Assembly (NCBI GenBank): GCA_018066965.1
Contig: JAGPVP010000005.1
Span: 1-64,000, forward strand
Direction of reading: 5' to 3'
Length of the DNA stretch: 64,000 nt
Source of the DNA: Zhongshania sp.
GTDB lineage: Bacteria; Pseudomonadota; Gammaproteobacteria; Pseudomonadales; Spongiibacteraceae
Shown here: positions 1-8,246 of the stretch, one piece after another
Layout: each line of letters begins with the position of its first letter
How positions within the stretch are numbered: position 1 is the stretch's first letter
Made by a program: the position numbers and the translations under genes
Notes under the pieces: generated by a model
Told to the model about the DNA's origin: nothing
Database searches by the model: none
Seen by the model: the letters and a program-made list of their open reading frames with translations, nothing else

Positions 1-2
1 AA

Positions 3-425
3 TCACACTTAATAATGCCACGTCTATCACTCCTCAATCCCCCGCAGTCGTCCTGCGGGCAAGTGTTACACGTGGGTCAAAATTCGATGCAAATATGGGG
101 GCTTAATGGGTCAGTATTGGATGCAAATCAACAGTTTGGCCTATTAGACGGCGGCTTAGCGACATTAAGCACTCTAGGATTGGACATTGTGCAAAACATT
201 CTAGGTGGCGGCGGTCTAAGCGAAATTCCATTACTGGGTGGTGATATTTCGGCTTTCCTCACCCCAGAGGGGCTTATTTCTGGCGCTTCAGGGCTTGCGA
301 GCTTTCGGCTACCAATAGCTATACCAGTAGTGGGCCCAGAACCGCTCAAACTTTACGCTCCCGTGGTATTAGCTATATTAGAAACCCAAGGGCTTCCTGT
401 TGGCGGCATTCCCCTACCGTTTTGA
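3..425 (+). CDS. Unrecognised protein, probably the C-terminal part of a longer gene
   Basis: I do not recognise this protein. The frame is open to the left edge of the window. The first ATG is at 15, but no ribosome binding site is visible before it, so the real start is probably outside. The visible 136 or more residues are rich in Gly, Leu, Ile and Pro, with few charged residues. Repeated GG and GGG turns alternate with hydrophobic runs, and the protein ends in GGIPLPF. This could be a secreted or outer-surface low-complexity tail, but no family can be named. It is followed by a clear terminator at 510-556, which supports a real gene ending at 425. Confidence 0.45.
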   Translation, partial: SHLIMPRLSLLNPPQSSCGQVLHVGQNSMQIWGLNGSVLDANQQFGLLDGGLATLSTLGLDIVQNILGGGGLSEIPLLGGDISAFLTPEGLISGASGLASFRLPIAIPVVGPEPLKLYAPVVLAILETQGLPVGGIPLPF

Positions 426-509
426 TTATCACTGCTAAGCGGATGCATTACCAATAACAGTCACCCAGTCATAGACCGTGACAATGCTAGAGTAGTAGTA
501 AGTTGAAAT

Positions 510-556
510 AAGCCAGAATGTGATGCGTAAACAGCCTTATATTCTGGCTTTTTTAT
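510..556 (+). terminator. Rho-independent terminator
   Basis: A perfect 10-bp stem (AAGCCAGAAT at 510-519 paired with ATTCTGGCTT at 541-550), with a 21-base loop, runs directly into T residues at 549-554. It closes the unrecognised gene upstream and insulates the monooxygenase operon. Confidence 0.8.
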
Positions 557-786
557 TTGGGCACTAAATCTGCACCATTAGCCAAAATGCCACACAAAAG
601 ACCACATATCATTTAATTCAAGACGATAAAAACCAGAGTAATAAGCGTCACAAGTAAACAATATAAATGACAAGCCACAGGTTAATATAAGAATTGAACC
701 ACACCCCTTAAATATAGCGCTCACATATAAAAGTAATTCACCAATACATCTCCACACTTTCTAACAGTAAAAAAACGACCTCGTTA

Positions 787-814
787 TTGACAAAATAATT
801 AATATCTATATCCT
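787..814 (+). promoter_or_regulatory. Probable sigma-70 promoter of the monooxygenase operon
   Basis: A perfect TTGACA (787-792) is followed after 16 bases by TATCCT (809-814, four of six matches to TATAAT) in a very AT-rich stretch. The predicted start of transcription, near 821, falls inside the inverted repeat at 813-838. I saw no sigma-54 type GG/GC element between 557 and 894. The rest of this 338-base gap shows nothing else. Confidence 0.5.
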
Positions 815-838
815 TTATTGATAATCATATCAATAAAG
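813..838. promoter_or_regulatory. Perfect 11-bp inverted repeat, operator candidate
   Basis: CTTTATTGATA (813-823) and TATCAATAAAG (828-838) are exact reverse complements separated by ATCA. The repeat overlaps the predicted transcription start of the monooxygenase operon and lies 57 bases before its first ATG. The position suits a repressor such as a TetR or GntR type. It resembles a Fur box only in the half TGATAATCAT, and its half-site spacing differs. No T-tract follows, so it is not a terminator. Confidence 0.55.
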
Positions 839-894
839 TAATTTAGCTAAATTTAGCAGCTCACACTAGTGCTAATTAGACCAAGGAGAACACA

Positions 895-1938
895 ATGGGC
901 GCAGAATCCGGCGCGAGGCCTCGCACAAGTAAAAAAACCGGTTTTGTTTACGTTAAACCAGCTAAACGCAAACCATCCCAGTACGAGGAAATTACTCTTC
1001 ACACCCAGTGGGACCCTCGCAACTTTGCTGTGGCTGGCTGGTTTAACTTAGACAAAAATGGTCAACCGCCATGGCGTGAAGATGCCACGCTACTAAAGGC
1101 CACTGATTGGTGGGAATACCGTGATCCAAACGCAGAGTGGTTCCGCCCTTTTGTAAAACGTCAAGCAGACATTGGTCGTTCAATTGAGCAGGCTATCGCC
1201 GGTGCAAAGCGCGCTAACACCTGCGCTGCTTTTGATGAGTCATGGACTGAATTCCTACAAACTCATTACGCCGCCTACCGCTTTGCAGAATACGGTCTCT
1301 TCCTGATTTTGTGTCAGGCCCAGCGTGAAGCGGGTTCAGATGTTGTCGCACAGCCGATGATATTCCAAAGCGTCGAGAAAGATCGCCACGCGCAAGATAT
1401 CACCCTGTATTGCATGGAGCTGGAATCACAAATTGAAGGCTTCAGCGATGCACGTGCAAAAGATACGTGGATGAACGCGCCAGAGTGGCAGGGCTTACGT
1501 CGAGTAACGGAGTATTTATTAGCTTGCCGCGATTGGGGTGAAATTTACCTTGTGGTGAATTGCCTACTCGAACCCCTAGTGTCAGCGCTAATTTGCCGCG
1601 AACTAATATTGCGCAATGCTGCTCGCCATGGCGATGTCATTACGTCGGTTATTGCCCAGGCCGCTGAGTCCTGCCGCGAGAACAATGCAGCAAGTAATAC
1701 CGCGTTGGTAGAAATGCTACTAAAACAAGCGCCTGAGCATAATCTAGCCGTTATTAATAGTTGGTTCGATAAGTGGCTACCACTGGTAGAGCAGGCCGCA
1801 GAAGACATTACACCTCTGTTTAGCACGCTGGCACTCTGTAAGGTTGATGGCAAAGACGCACTGACTAATGTCAAAGCGGAGTTTAAAGCATACATGGCGG
1901 ACTTGGGCCTAGCGTCAAACGTAGAGATCACAGCATGA
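895..1938 (+). CDS. Soluble diiron monooxygenase, beta (small hydroxylase) subunit
   Basis: This 347-residue protein is the structural beta subunit of a soluble diiron monooxygenase (SDIMO) hydroxylase. It belongs to the family of MmoY, AmoA of Rhodococcus alkene monooxygenase and EtnA. The family-typical tyrosine/RDP stretch (DWWEYRDPN, about residues 71-79) is present. A decayed diiron-like helix (EKDRH, about 161-165) is also visible, as usual in the non-catalytic subunit. A strong AAGGAG sits six bases before ATG 895. The stop overlaps the start of the coupling-protein gene by four bases. It is first in the order beta, coupling, alpha, reductase. That order, and the lack of a gamma-subunit gene, match the group 4 alkene monooxygenases rather than methane or phenol enzymes. 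The substrate cannot be read from sequence. Confidence 0.9.
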   Translation: MGAESGARPRTSKKTGFVYVKPAKRKPSQYEEITLHTQWDPRNFAVAGWFNLDKNGQPPWREDATLLKATDWWEYRDPNAEWFRPFVKRQADIGRSIEQAIAGAKRANTCAAFDESWTEFLQTHYAAYRFAEYGLFLILCQAQREAGSDVVAQPMIFQSVEKDRHAQDITLYCMELESQIEGFSDARAKDTWMNAPEWQGLRRVTEYLLACRDWGEIYLVVNCLLEPLVSALICRELILRNAARHGDVITSVIAQAAESCRENNAASNTALVEMLLKQAPEHNLAVINSWFDKWLPLVEQAAEDITPLFSTLALCKVDGKDALTNVKAEFKAYMADLGLASNVEITA

Positions 1939-2225
1939 GCACAATTAAAGCAAACCATACCGTATCTGCAAAACTTATGGGTGGCGAAGAGTCGGGAATC
2001 ATTTGTGACTTAATGGAAGAGCTGTTTGACCATGTCGACGTTATCGACAGCGGCGCCTATGTCTCAATTGAAACTCAGGAAGAAGAGCTGGTGTTCGAAA
2101 TGGCAGAAATTGCCGAGGTCATGGGCCATTCCTATTCGGTATCTAATTTCCTCGCCATTTTGGCCACCTACAAAGGCTTTATTGAAGTTAATGACGACAA
2201 CGTCACTATCCGCAATAACGGCTAA
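1935..2225 (+). CDS. Monooxygenase coupling/effector protein (MmoB/DmpM family)
   Basis: This 96-residue protein is the cofactor-free regulatory component of the SDIMO. Proteins of this family bind the hydroxylase next to the diiron site and tune electron transfer and oxygen activation. The length is typical of the family (about 90-140 residues). The body follows the MmoB/DmpM pattern: an acidic helix near the start, a central strand-rich part around the EEELVFEM segment, and a final strand pair. Its ATG overlaps the beta-subunit stop (ATGA at 1935-1938), which indicates translational coupling. The alpha gene begins 22 bases downstream after a GGAG site. Confidence 0.9.
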   Translation: MSTIKANHTVSAKLMGGEESGIICDLMEELFDHVDVIDSGAYVSIETQEEELVFEMAEIAEVMGHSYSVSNFLAILATYKGFIEVNDDNVTIRNNG

Positions 2226-2247
2226 ATAACCGCACAGGAGCATTCCA

Positions 2248-3759
2248 ATGAAAATGAGCGAAGCCTACGACCGCGTTAAGGCCATCGACTGGGAACCTAG
2301 CTACATAAGCCCAGAAGACAAAACCGTAGAAACCACCAAGTTTCATATTCATGACACCAAACCAAATGACCCGTTTAAAACCTTCGTTCGCGAATACTGC
2401 GAGCAAGAACAAGAGAAGGACGATCGTCACTACGCCCTGTTAGAAGCCTCTGCTCGCTTAAATACTGGCGAGCCAGATGGCCGCTGGATGGAAGGCATGA
2501 AATTTGGCCTGTCTAACTTAGTGGGCGTTGAATACGCTGCCGCACGCGCCATGGGCCGCATGGCAAGAACCGTTGCACCTGTAGAATTGCGTCAAGGTTA
2601 TATGATGCAAATGCTGGACGAAATGCGGCATTCCAATTTAGAAATGAACGTCATTCGCCATCACATGCGCTCATGGAAAGATCCTGTTGGTTTTGATGTT
2701 GCGGCCAAGGCCGGCGCAAGCAGCGTAGGTAGCGGCATCTTCCGCTCAATGGTTGAGGATCTAATCACCAGCGACCCAGTTGAAACCTCTATTGGTCTGC
2801 AAGTATTTGTAGAAACGGCCTATACCAACCTATTCTTTGTTGGCCTGTCGTCCCATGCCTCTGCGCACGGCGACGATATGCTTGCCTCTACACTGTTAAC
2901 AATCCAGTCTGACGAAGCCCGTCACATGGCCAATGGCTGGTCTACCCTGTCCTCTCTTTTACAAGATGACCGTAATCTGCCGCTGATTCAAAAGGCGATG
3001 GACAAGTGGTCATGGCGTATACACTGCAGCTTTGGCTTAGGCAATATGCTATTCGGCGACTACTTTGTGACTAAACGCACCGAGTCTGCCAAAGAAATGA
3101 CTATGCGCTGGGTGTTCGACGACTTCTACGGCGGCTTCTATCAAAAGCTAGAGAAATTTGGCATTAAGCCACCACCACACCTTGATGAAATGATCAGTGA
3201 CCTGGACTGGATGTCCCACTCCGCGGCCATCTATATCTTCGGTGCATGGCCCACATTCTTCCACCGCTACGACGGTCTAAAAGACGCTGACTTTGAGTGG
3301 TTCGAGAAAAAATACCCAGGTTTCTACGAGCATTTTGGCGGTTTCTGGGAAGCATATGGCAAGTGTAAAGACCCAGAGGAGGGACGCATCATTCTAAAAG
3401 AAATGGGTGGTCTGCCCAACTTCTGCCAGGTCTGCCAGCGGCCGACGATTTTCCCGCGCCCCGACATCAGTCAACAGCGTGCCATTAAGCTCAAAGATGA
3501 AACCTTTATTTTCTGCTCTGACGGCTGCCAGGAAATCTTCTTAGAAGAGCCTCATCACTACGTAGGCTATAAGAATTTTTACGACCTTTACGAAGGTAAA
3601 GAGCTGTCGGAAATAATCCAAGAACTTGGCTTTGTCCGTGAAGATGGTAAGACACTAATGGCGCAGCCCGAACTCGATCCCAAGCGGCTATGGACACTCG
3701 ACGATGTTCGTAAGGCTAATTATATCGTTGAGCGGCCCAAGCCACCGGCATACCGATAA
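2248..3759 (+). CDS. Soluble diiron monooxygenase, alpha (catalytic hydroxylase) subunit
   Basis: This 503-residue protein is the oxygen-activating subunit of the SDIMO. Both EXXH motifs are intact: DEMRH (E125, H128) and DEARH (E223, H226). The other two expected iron ligands sit at E95 (in GVEYAAA) and E189 (in FVETAYT). T193 matches the active-site Thr conserved in sMMO. The C-terminal part has two cysteine pairs (C393/C396 and C423/C427) in a YHS-like segment. The size is close to the group 4 epoxygenase alpha subunits (about 500 residues) and shorter than propane monooxygenase alpha. A CAGGAG site precedes the ATG. The family oxidises alkenes, alkanes or aromatic rings, and the nearby epoxide hydrolase argues for an epoxide product here. 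Confidence 0.95.
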   Translation: MKMSEAYDRVKAIDWEPSYISPEDKTVETTKFHIHDTKPNDPFKTFVREYCEQEQEKDDRHYALLEASARLNTGEPDGRWMEGMKFGLSNLVGVEYAAARAMGRMARTVAPVELRQGYMMQMLDEMRHSNLEMNVIRHHMRSWKDPVGFDVAAKAGASSVGSGIFRSMVEDLITSDPVETSIGLQVFVETAYTNLFFVGLSSHASAHGDDMLASTLLTIQSDEARHMANGWSTLSSLLQDDRNLPLIQKAMDKWSWRIHCSFGLGNMLFGDYFVTKRTESAKEMTMRWVFDDFYGGFYQKLEKFGIKPPPHLDEMISDLDWMSHSAAIYIFGAWPTFFHRYDGLKDADFEWFEKKYPGFYEHFGGFWEAYGKCKDPEEGRIILKEMGGLPNFCQVCQRPTIFPRPDISQQRAIKLKDETFIFCSDGCQEIFLEEPHHYVGYKNFYDLYEGKELSEIIQELGFVREDGKTLMAQPELDPKRLWTLDDVRKANYIVERPKPPAYR

Positions 3760-3789
3760 GTGAGCAGGCATTAGGACGGAGATTCATTT

Positions 3790-4809
3790 GTGAGCTACAA
3801 CATTACTCTGGAACCCTTTAACGTCGAATTTGAATGCGGTGAAGACGAGACTATTCTCGAAGCCGCCTTCAAAGCCGGCTTATCGCTTCGTTACGGCTGC
3901 AAACACGGCGGCTGTGGTGGCTGTAAGCATCAACTGGCAGAGGGCGAAGTTGATTATAATGACCACGCAACGGCAATATCAGAAGAAGAGCAAGAAGCCG
4001 GTATCGCCCTGCTTTGCTGTGCCTACCCTGAAGAAGATATTGTTATCGCGCTCGACGACGACTACAAACTCGAAGACCTAACACCTGAATATCCAGTGCG
4101 TGTTTTCGACGCGGAAATCGCCGGTATTAATTTTGTCACCCACGACACCGTACACTTAACAATGCGCGGCACAGGCCCAGAAATATACGGCTTTCATCCC
4201 GGCCAATATTTAGAGATTCAAGTACCCGGCGCTAATGAGCTTTGGCGCTGTTACTCGATGGCGAACCTGCCAAATGACAACGGCAATACCGAATTAGTGG
4301 TAAAGGTAATTCCGAACGGTCAGTTCAGTGAATATCTAAAATCGGCAAGTATTGGCGATGACGTGACATTCCGTGGCCCCTACGGGCAGTTCCAGCTTTC
4401 AGAAACCAATGCGGAAATCATTCTCATCGCTGGCGGTTCAGGTATGGCGCCGGTGATGTCTATGCTACGGCAATTAGTATCTGAAAAATCAGAACGCAAA
4501 GTATCATTTTATTACGGCGCCCGTGCTGTTAAAGATTTGTACTTTGTCGACGAGATAAATGCGCTAGGTAATCAACTCGCGGATTTCAGATTTATACCGG
4601 CCTTATCTGAGCCTGCCGCGGATGACGATTGGGACGGCGAATGTGGCTTTATTACCGACGTTCTGTTCCGCAATACCGATTCTCTACGCGCGGCAGAAGG
4701 TTATCTCTGTGGGCCGCCGCCAATGATAGACGCCGCGGTAGAAGTACTTAAACAAAAAGGCATGTTCAACAGCCGCATTCGCTTCGACAAGTTTGTGCAA
4801 AACAGTTAG
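3790..4809 (+). CDS. Monooxygenase NADH reductase (2Fe-2S ferredoxin, FAD, NAD domains)
   Basis: This 339-residue iron-sulfur flavoprotein passes electrons from NAD(P)H to the hydroxylase. The N-terminal plant-type 2Fe-2S domain has C37, C42 and C45, with the fourth cysteine at C76 or C77. An FAD-binding RCYSMA motif follows, then a nucleotide-binding AGGSGMAP and the terminal CGPPPM motif typical of ferredoxin-NADP reductase folds. The start is GTG after a GGACGGAG site. It is the last gene of the operon: a strong terminator lies 48 bases after the stop. The domain order is that of MmoC, DmpP and AmoD. Confidence 0.95.
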   Translation: MSYNITLEPFNVEFECGEDETILEAAFKAGLSLRYGCKHGGCGGCKHQLAEGEVDYNDHATAISEEEQEAGIALLCCAYPEEDIVIALDDDYKLEDLTPEYPVRVFDAEIAGINFVTHDTVHLTMRGTGPEIYGFHPGQYLEIQVPGANELWRCYSMANLPNDNGNTELVVKVIPNGQFSEYLKSASIGDDVTFRGPYGQFQLSETNAEIILIAGGSGMAPVMSMLRQLVSEKSERKVSFYYGARAVKDLYFVDEINALGNQLADFRFIPALSEPAADDDWDGECGFITDVLFRNTDSLRAAEGYLCGPPPMIDAAVEVLKQKGMFNSRIRFDKFVQNS

Positions 4810-4857
4810 ACCCACCACACTCTGTAGCGTTACCTCAAGCGCTAGCAGAGCTCCTTT

Positions 4858-4884
4858 GAGGGTGGTGTTACCGCCCTCTTTTTT
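4858..4884 (+). terminator. Terminator of the monooxygenase operon
   Basis: A 9-bp stem (GAGGGTGGT at 4858-4866 with ACCGCCCTC at 4870-4878, one G-T pair) has a three-base loop and is followed by six T residues. It separates the four-gene operon from the hydrolase gene at 5003. Confidence 0.88.
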
Positions 4885-5002
4885 ATTTTACAAACCCCGC
4901 GTTCCCAGCTCCGCACCCAAACTCCGTCAAATCGATTAACTACTCGCCTTAAAAAGGTACAATGTCCCGCAAATTAAAAATGACGCAACTGAGCATTAAC
5001 CT

Positions 5003-5821
5003 ATGATCAAGCTACTAATGAGCAATGGCATGAGATTAGCCATGGATTTTGCCGGGCACACCAACCATCAGCCGGTGCTTTTCTTTCACGGCGGCGGGCA
5101 AACTCGCCATGCTTGGGGCGAGGCCCTAGACGTTCTCGCATCTAACGGCTACCTGGCTGCTACCGTAGATCTGCGGGGGCATGGCAATAGTGACTGGGCA
5201 AGTGACGGCAATTACAATCTAAGCGCCTTCGCAGACGATATCATCAACCTTTGCGGCATGTTTGATCAAAAACCCATTTTGGTTGGTGCGTCCTTAGGCG
5301 GGCTTGCTTCCCTACTTGCTATTGGTGGTACTGATATAGCAAGTGCCTTGGTATTGGTCGACATCGTTCCAAAAGTTAACCACGTTGGCACAGATCATAT
5401 TAAAGACTTTATGTCGGCCAGCCCAGATGGTTTTGCGAGCTTAGAAGACGCAGCAGATGCGATCGCCGCTTACACGCCACAGCGTAAACGCCGCAAGGAC
5501 TTAAGTGGTCTCAGCAAGAATTTGCGCCTGCGCGAAAACGGCCGTTACTACTGGCATTGGGATCCGCGTTTCCTGAACGCGGGCAACCAAATTGATCCAG
5601 AAAACACGCTTAATATAGCAACAGATAAATTATCACTGCCGGTATTGCTAGTGCGCGGAGAAAAAAGTGATGTCGTTGACGATGACGGTGTTGAGGATTT
5701 TTTACGCCGCGTGCCCCATGCTGAATACGTGCAGGTCATCGGTGCCGCACACATGATTGCCGGCGATAGCAATCAGCAGTTTAATAAAGTCGTTTTGGAT
5801 TTTCTTCACAAACACCAATAG
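5003..5821 (+). CDS. Alpha/beta hydrolase
   Basis: This 272-residue cytoplasmic alpha/beta hydrolase has an oxyanion HGGGQ near residue 30 and a nucleophile elbow GASLGG. The catalytic acid lies in the VRGEKSDVV segment, and the catalytic His is probably in GAAHMIAGD near the end. It lacks a signal peptide. The cap is short and includes a basic QRKRRKD stretch. The layout resembles the esterase/haloperoxidase-like group, but the substrate is unknown. It lies between the monooxygenase terminator and the epoxide hydrolase, on the same strand. It may therefore act on an ester or lactone made from the monooxygenase product, though this is only suggested by position. Confidence 0.8.
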   Translation: MIKLLMSNGMRLAMDFAGHTNHQPVLFFHGGGQTRHAWGEALDVLASNGYLAATVDLRGHGNSDWASDGNYNLSAFADDIINLCGMFDQKPILVGASLGGLASLLAIGGTDIASALVLVDIVPKVNHVGTDHIKDFMSASPDGFASLEDAADAIAAYTPQRKRRKDLSGLSKNLRLRENGRYYWHWDPRFLNAGNQIDPENTLNIATDKLSLPVLLVRGEKSDVVDDDGVEDFLRRVPHAEYVQVIGAAHMIAGDSNQQFNKVVLDFLHKHQ

Positions 5822-5828
5822 TCACTTT

Positions 5829-5866
5829 CGTCCAGCTCAAACCCATACTTTTGATTGAGCTGGACG
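5829..5866. other. Perfect 12-bp intergenic hairpin
   Basis: CGTCCAGCTCAA (5829-5840) pairs exactly with TTGAGCTGGACG (5855-5866) around a 14-base loop, eight bases after the hydrolase stop. No T-tract follows on either strand, so it may be a transcript 3' stabiliser or a weak terminator. Confidence 0.5.
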
Positions 5867-6036
5867 GGCCATGTTACGGCTACATTCATATAGCGAAGAG
5901 AATAAACTCTGGGAAAGATAATCGCGATCATTTAGATCAAAAACCGTATGCAAGCGAACTTTAAATTATGCTTTAATCTACGCACATGCCGCTACGCCAT
6001 AGATCTAAGTCCACAAATGCAATATGGGAATTAATA

Positions 6037-7176
6037 ATGAATCCAGCAATTACACCATTTAAGGTCGATATACCCCAAACGCAACTAGATGACCTTAAAG
6101 CAAGGCTAGCCAATACTCGCTGGCCAAACCCAGAACCCGTCGATGACTGGAGTCAGGGCGCACCACTTGGCGCCGTCCAATCGCTCTGCAAATACTGGGA
6201 GCAAAGCTACGATTGGCGTCGCTGTGAATCTGAATTAAATAAATATCCCCAGTTCACAACCGAAATTGATGGTCTTGATATCCACTTTCTGCATATCCGC
6301 TCGCCGCATGAAAATGCCATGCCCATGATCATGACCCACGGCTGGCCCGGCTCAATACTCGAGTTTATCCGCGTTATAGAGCCACTCACCAATCCGACTG
6401 CCCATGGCGGTAGTGCCGACGATGCCTTTCATCTGGTTATTCCATCATTACCCGGCTATGGTTTTTCAGGTAAACCGACCTGCACCGGTTGGGGCTTAGA
6501 GCGTATTGCCAAAGCCTGGATTAGCCTTATGGAAAGACTCGAATATTCCAAATATGTCGCACAGGGCGGCGACTGGGGATCAGGTGTCACCAGCGCAATA
6601 GGTTATATACACCCAGCAGAATGTTTAGCAATACACGTCAATATGGCACTCGCACAACCCTCTGAAGAAGATATGGCGTCACTCACCGAACGTGACCAAA
6701 AGGCCTTGGCAGATATCAAGTACTATTTCGACTCAGACTCCGGCTACGCCATCATTCAAAAAACGCGTCCACAATCGCTTGGTTACGGCTTGGCAGATTC
6801 TCCCGCGGCACAAGCTGCGTGGATATATGAAAAATTTCATCGCTGGACCGATAATAACGGACGCCCAGAAGATGCCCTTACCATCGACCAGATGCTAGAC
6901 GACATCAGTATCTACTGGCTCAGCAATAGCGGTGCGTCATCTGCTCGCCTATATTGGGAAAGCTTCGACTCTATCTTTGCCAAGCCAATGACCATTCCCT
7001 GCGGTATCTCTATTTTCCCCAAAGAGTTATTCAGACCCGCGCGCAAATGGGCCGAGTGCTTATATCAAAACCTGATTCACTGGAATGAACTAGATAAGGG
7101 CGGGCATTTCGCGGCCTTTGAACAACCGGAGCTATTTGTAAACGAAGTCCGAAGCTGTTTTTCAAAAATTCGTTAG
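6037..7176 (+). CDS. Epoxide hydrolase (EHN-domain, microsomal type)
   Basis: This 379-residue protein opens epoxides to vicinal diols. It begins with the epoxide hydrolase N-terminal domain (MNPAITPFKV, then DLKARLANTRWP). The alpha/beta hydrolase core follows: HGWPGS oxyanion motif at 101-106, nucleophile D179 in GGDWGS, and catalytic His H357 in GGHFAAFEQPE. I chose ATG 6037 over the in-frame ATG 5986 because the family starts with this PFKV strand; the 17 extra residues would be unrelated. It lies 1.2 kb downstream of a monooxygenase expected to form epoxides. No coenzyme M transferase gene of the actinobacterial alkene pathway is seen in the window. It is convergent with the esterase at 7233. 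Confidence 0.92.
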   Translation: MNPAITPFKVDIPQTQLDDLKARLANTRWPNPEPVDDWSQGAPLGAVQSLCKYWEQSYDWRRCESELNKYPQFTTEIDGLDIHFLHIRSPHENAMPMIMTHGWPGSILEFIRVIEPLTNPTAHGGSADDAFHLVIPSLPGYGFSGKPTCTGWGLERIAKAWISLMERLEYSKYVAQGGDWGSGVTSAIGYIHPAECLAIHVNMALAQPSEEDMASLTERDQKALADIKYYFDSDSGYAIIQKTRPQSLGYGLADSPAAQAAWIYEKFHRWTDNNGRPEDALTIDQMLDDISIYWLSNSGASSARLYWESFDSIFAKPMTIPCGISIFPKELFRPARKWAECLYQNLIHWNELDKGGHFAAFEQPELFVNEVRSCFSKIR

Positions 7177-7184
7177 CTTGTGCA

Positions 7185-7212
7185 GACGCAGGCTTAGCCC
7201 TAACCCTGCGTC
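7185..7212. other. Hairpin between convergent genes
   Basis: GACGCAGG (7185-7192) pairs with CCTGCGTC (7205-7212) in the 56-base gap between the convergent epoxide hydrolase and esterase genes. There is no T-tract; a bidirectional terminator is possible but not proven. Confidence 0.4.
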
Positions 7213-7232
7213 ACATTCCAACTGATATAAAC

Positions 7233-8144
7233 CTACCAGTGCTTAGCGACAAATTCGCAGAACTTATCAAGCGCGATTTTGCTGTCCGGCAGCATCGACA
7301 ATATTTGCATATCGTGACAATGGCCTGGCCAAATATCGATCGCCACTGATACCCCAGCATCGCGAGCTTTTTCCGCGCCCACCACAGCCACGTCACGTAA
7401 TAGCTCGGTGCTGCTGGCGGTGAAATACATCGGTGGATAGCCCTCAAATGAATCCAACAAAGGTGATACTGCTGGGTCGCTAGCGTCATAGCCAGCCAAG
7501 TACAAACTGCGAAAAAACAAGAAGGAGCTAAGCCGAAACATCGGATCTCGCCCTTCGTTTTCATAAAGCGAAGCGCCAGATAAAGTCCAATCACCCGCCG
7601 GAGAGAACAAACTCGCCGACGTTGGCATAGGGAGTCCGGCATGTCGAATTTTTGCCAAAATAGACAAGACCAAACCACCACCGGCAGAGTCGCCGAGTAG
7701 CGCGATATGATTGGCCGGCACGCCTTTGTCCAGCAGCATTTGATAACTTTCAAAACAATCATCAATGGCCGCGGGGTGAGGATGCTCTGGCGCTAAACGG
7801 TAGTCGGGTAATACCCCGATGGACCCGAGGTTATTACAAATCCCTGCGAGCATTGCCCTATACGTATGGGGCGAACGCAAGCAATATGCACCGCCATGAA
7901 AGAAGAGCAGGTGTTTGGCGCTCAGCTGATCACCGGCAAATTCCAAGGGTTGTAAAACGTCAGCTTGGCAATGGGATAAATCTATGCGATTAATACGGCA
8001 CAGTTGCTCTGCCTTGCCGACAGCGCGCTTATCAAGGTTCGCAAAACGTGTTCGGAGCCCCCTTAACTGCGCTAAGTTCCATATCGGTCGGCGAATTAAG
8101 GTAAGTATAAAATTCAACAGGCGGCTGCGAATACTTTGCTTCAT
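7233..8144 (-). CDS. HSL-family (family IV) alpha/beta hydrolase, esterase
   Basis: This 303-residue esterase belongs to the hormone-sensitive-lipase group. It has the HGGAY oxyanion motif and the GDSAGGG nucleophile elbow. The acidic residue is expected in the STELLRD segment and the catalytic His in WPGHCHD. The first 35 residues are basic and hydrophobic and may associate with the membrane, but no clear cleavage site is seen. An AAGGATG site precedes the ATG. A TetR gene lies 102 bases upstream on the same strand, so the two may be related. The family hydrolyses short to medium acyl esters. The real substrate is unknown. Confidence 0.85.
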   Translation of the reverse strand: MKQSIRSRLLNFILTLIRRPIWNLAQLRGLRTRFANLDKRAVGKAEQLCRINRIDLSHCQADVLQPLEFAGDQLSAKHLLFFHGGAYCLRSPHTYRAMLAGICNNLGSIGVLPDYRLAPEHPHPAAIDDCFESYQMLLDKGVPANHIALLGDSAGGGLVLSILAKIRHAGLPMPTSASLFSPAGDWTLSGASLYENEGRDPMFRLSSFLFFRSLYLAGYDASDPAVSPLLDSFEGYPPMYFTASSTELLRDVAVVGAEKARDAGVSVAIDIWPGHCHDMQILSMLPDSKIALDKFCEFVAKHW

Positions 8145-8246
8145 CGATACATCCTTATAAGAACACGACTAGATAGAACCATAGTGAATACCCGCGCTAT
8201 TGCCGTCGTTGATAAGCAAAAACAGCCTTAACAGCGTAATAACCTA

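Noticed and set aside
813-838. Reading the inverted repeat as a Fur box
   Set aside because: Only one half resembles Fur; the arms are 11-4-11 and do not fit the 7-1-7 spacing seen in the true box at 33207.
557-894. Sigma-54 promoter before the monooxygenase operon, as in many phenol and propane operons
   Set aside because: No GG-N10-GC element was seen; a TTGACA/TATCCT pair fits better.
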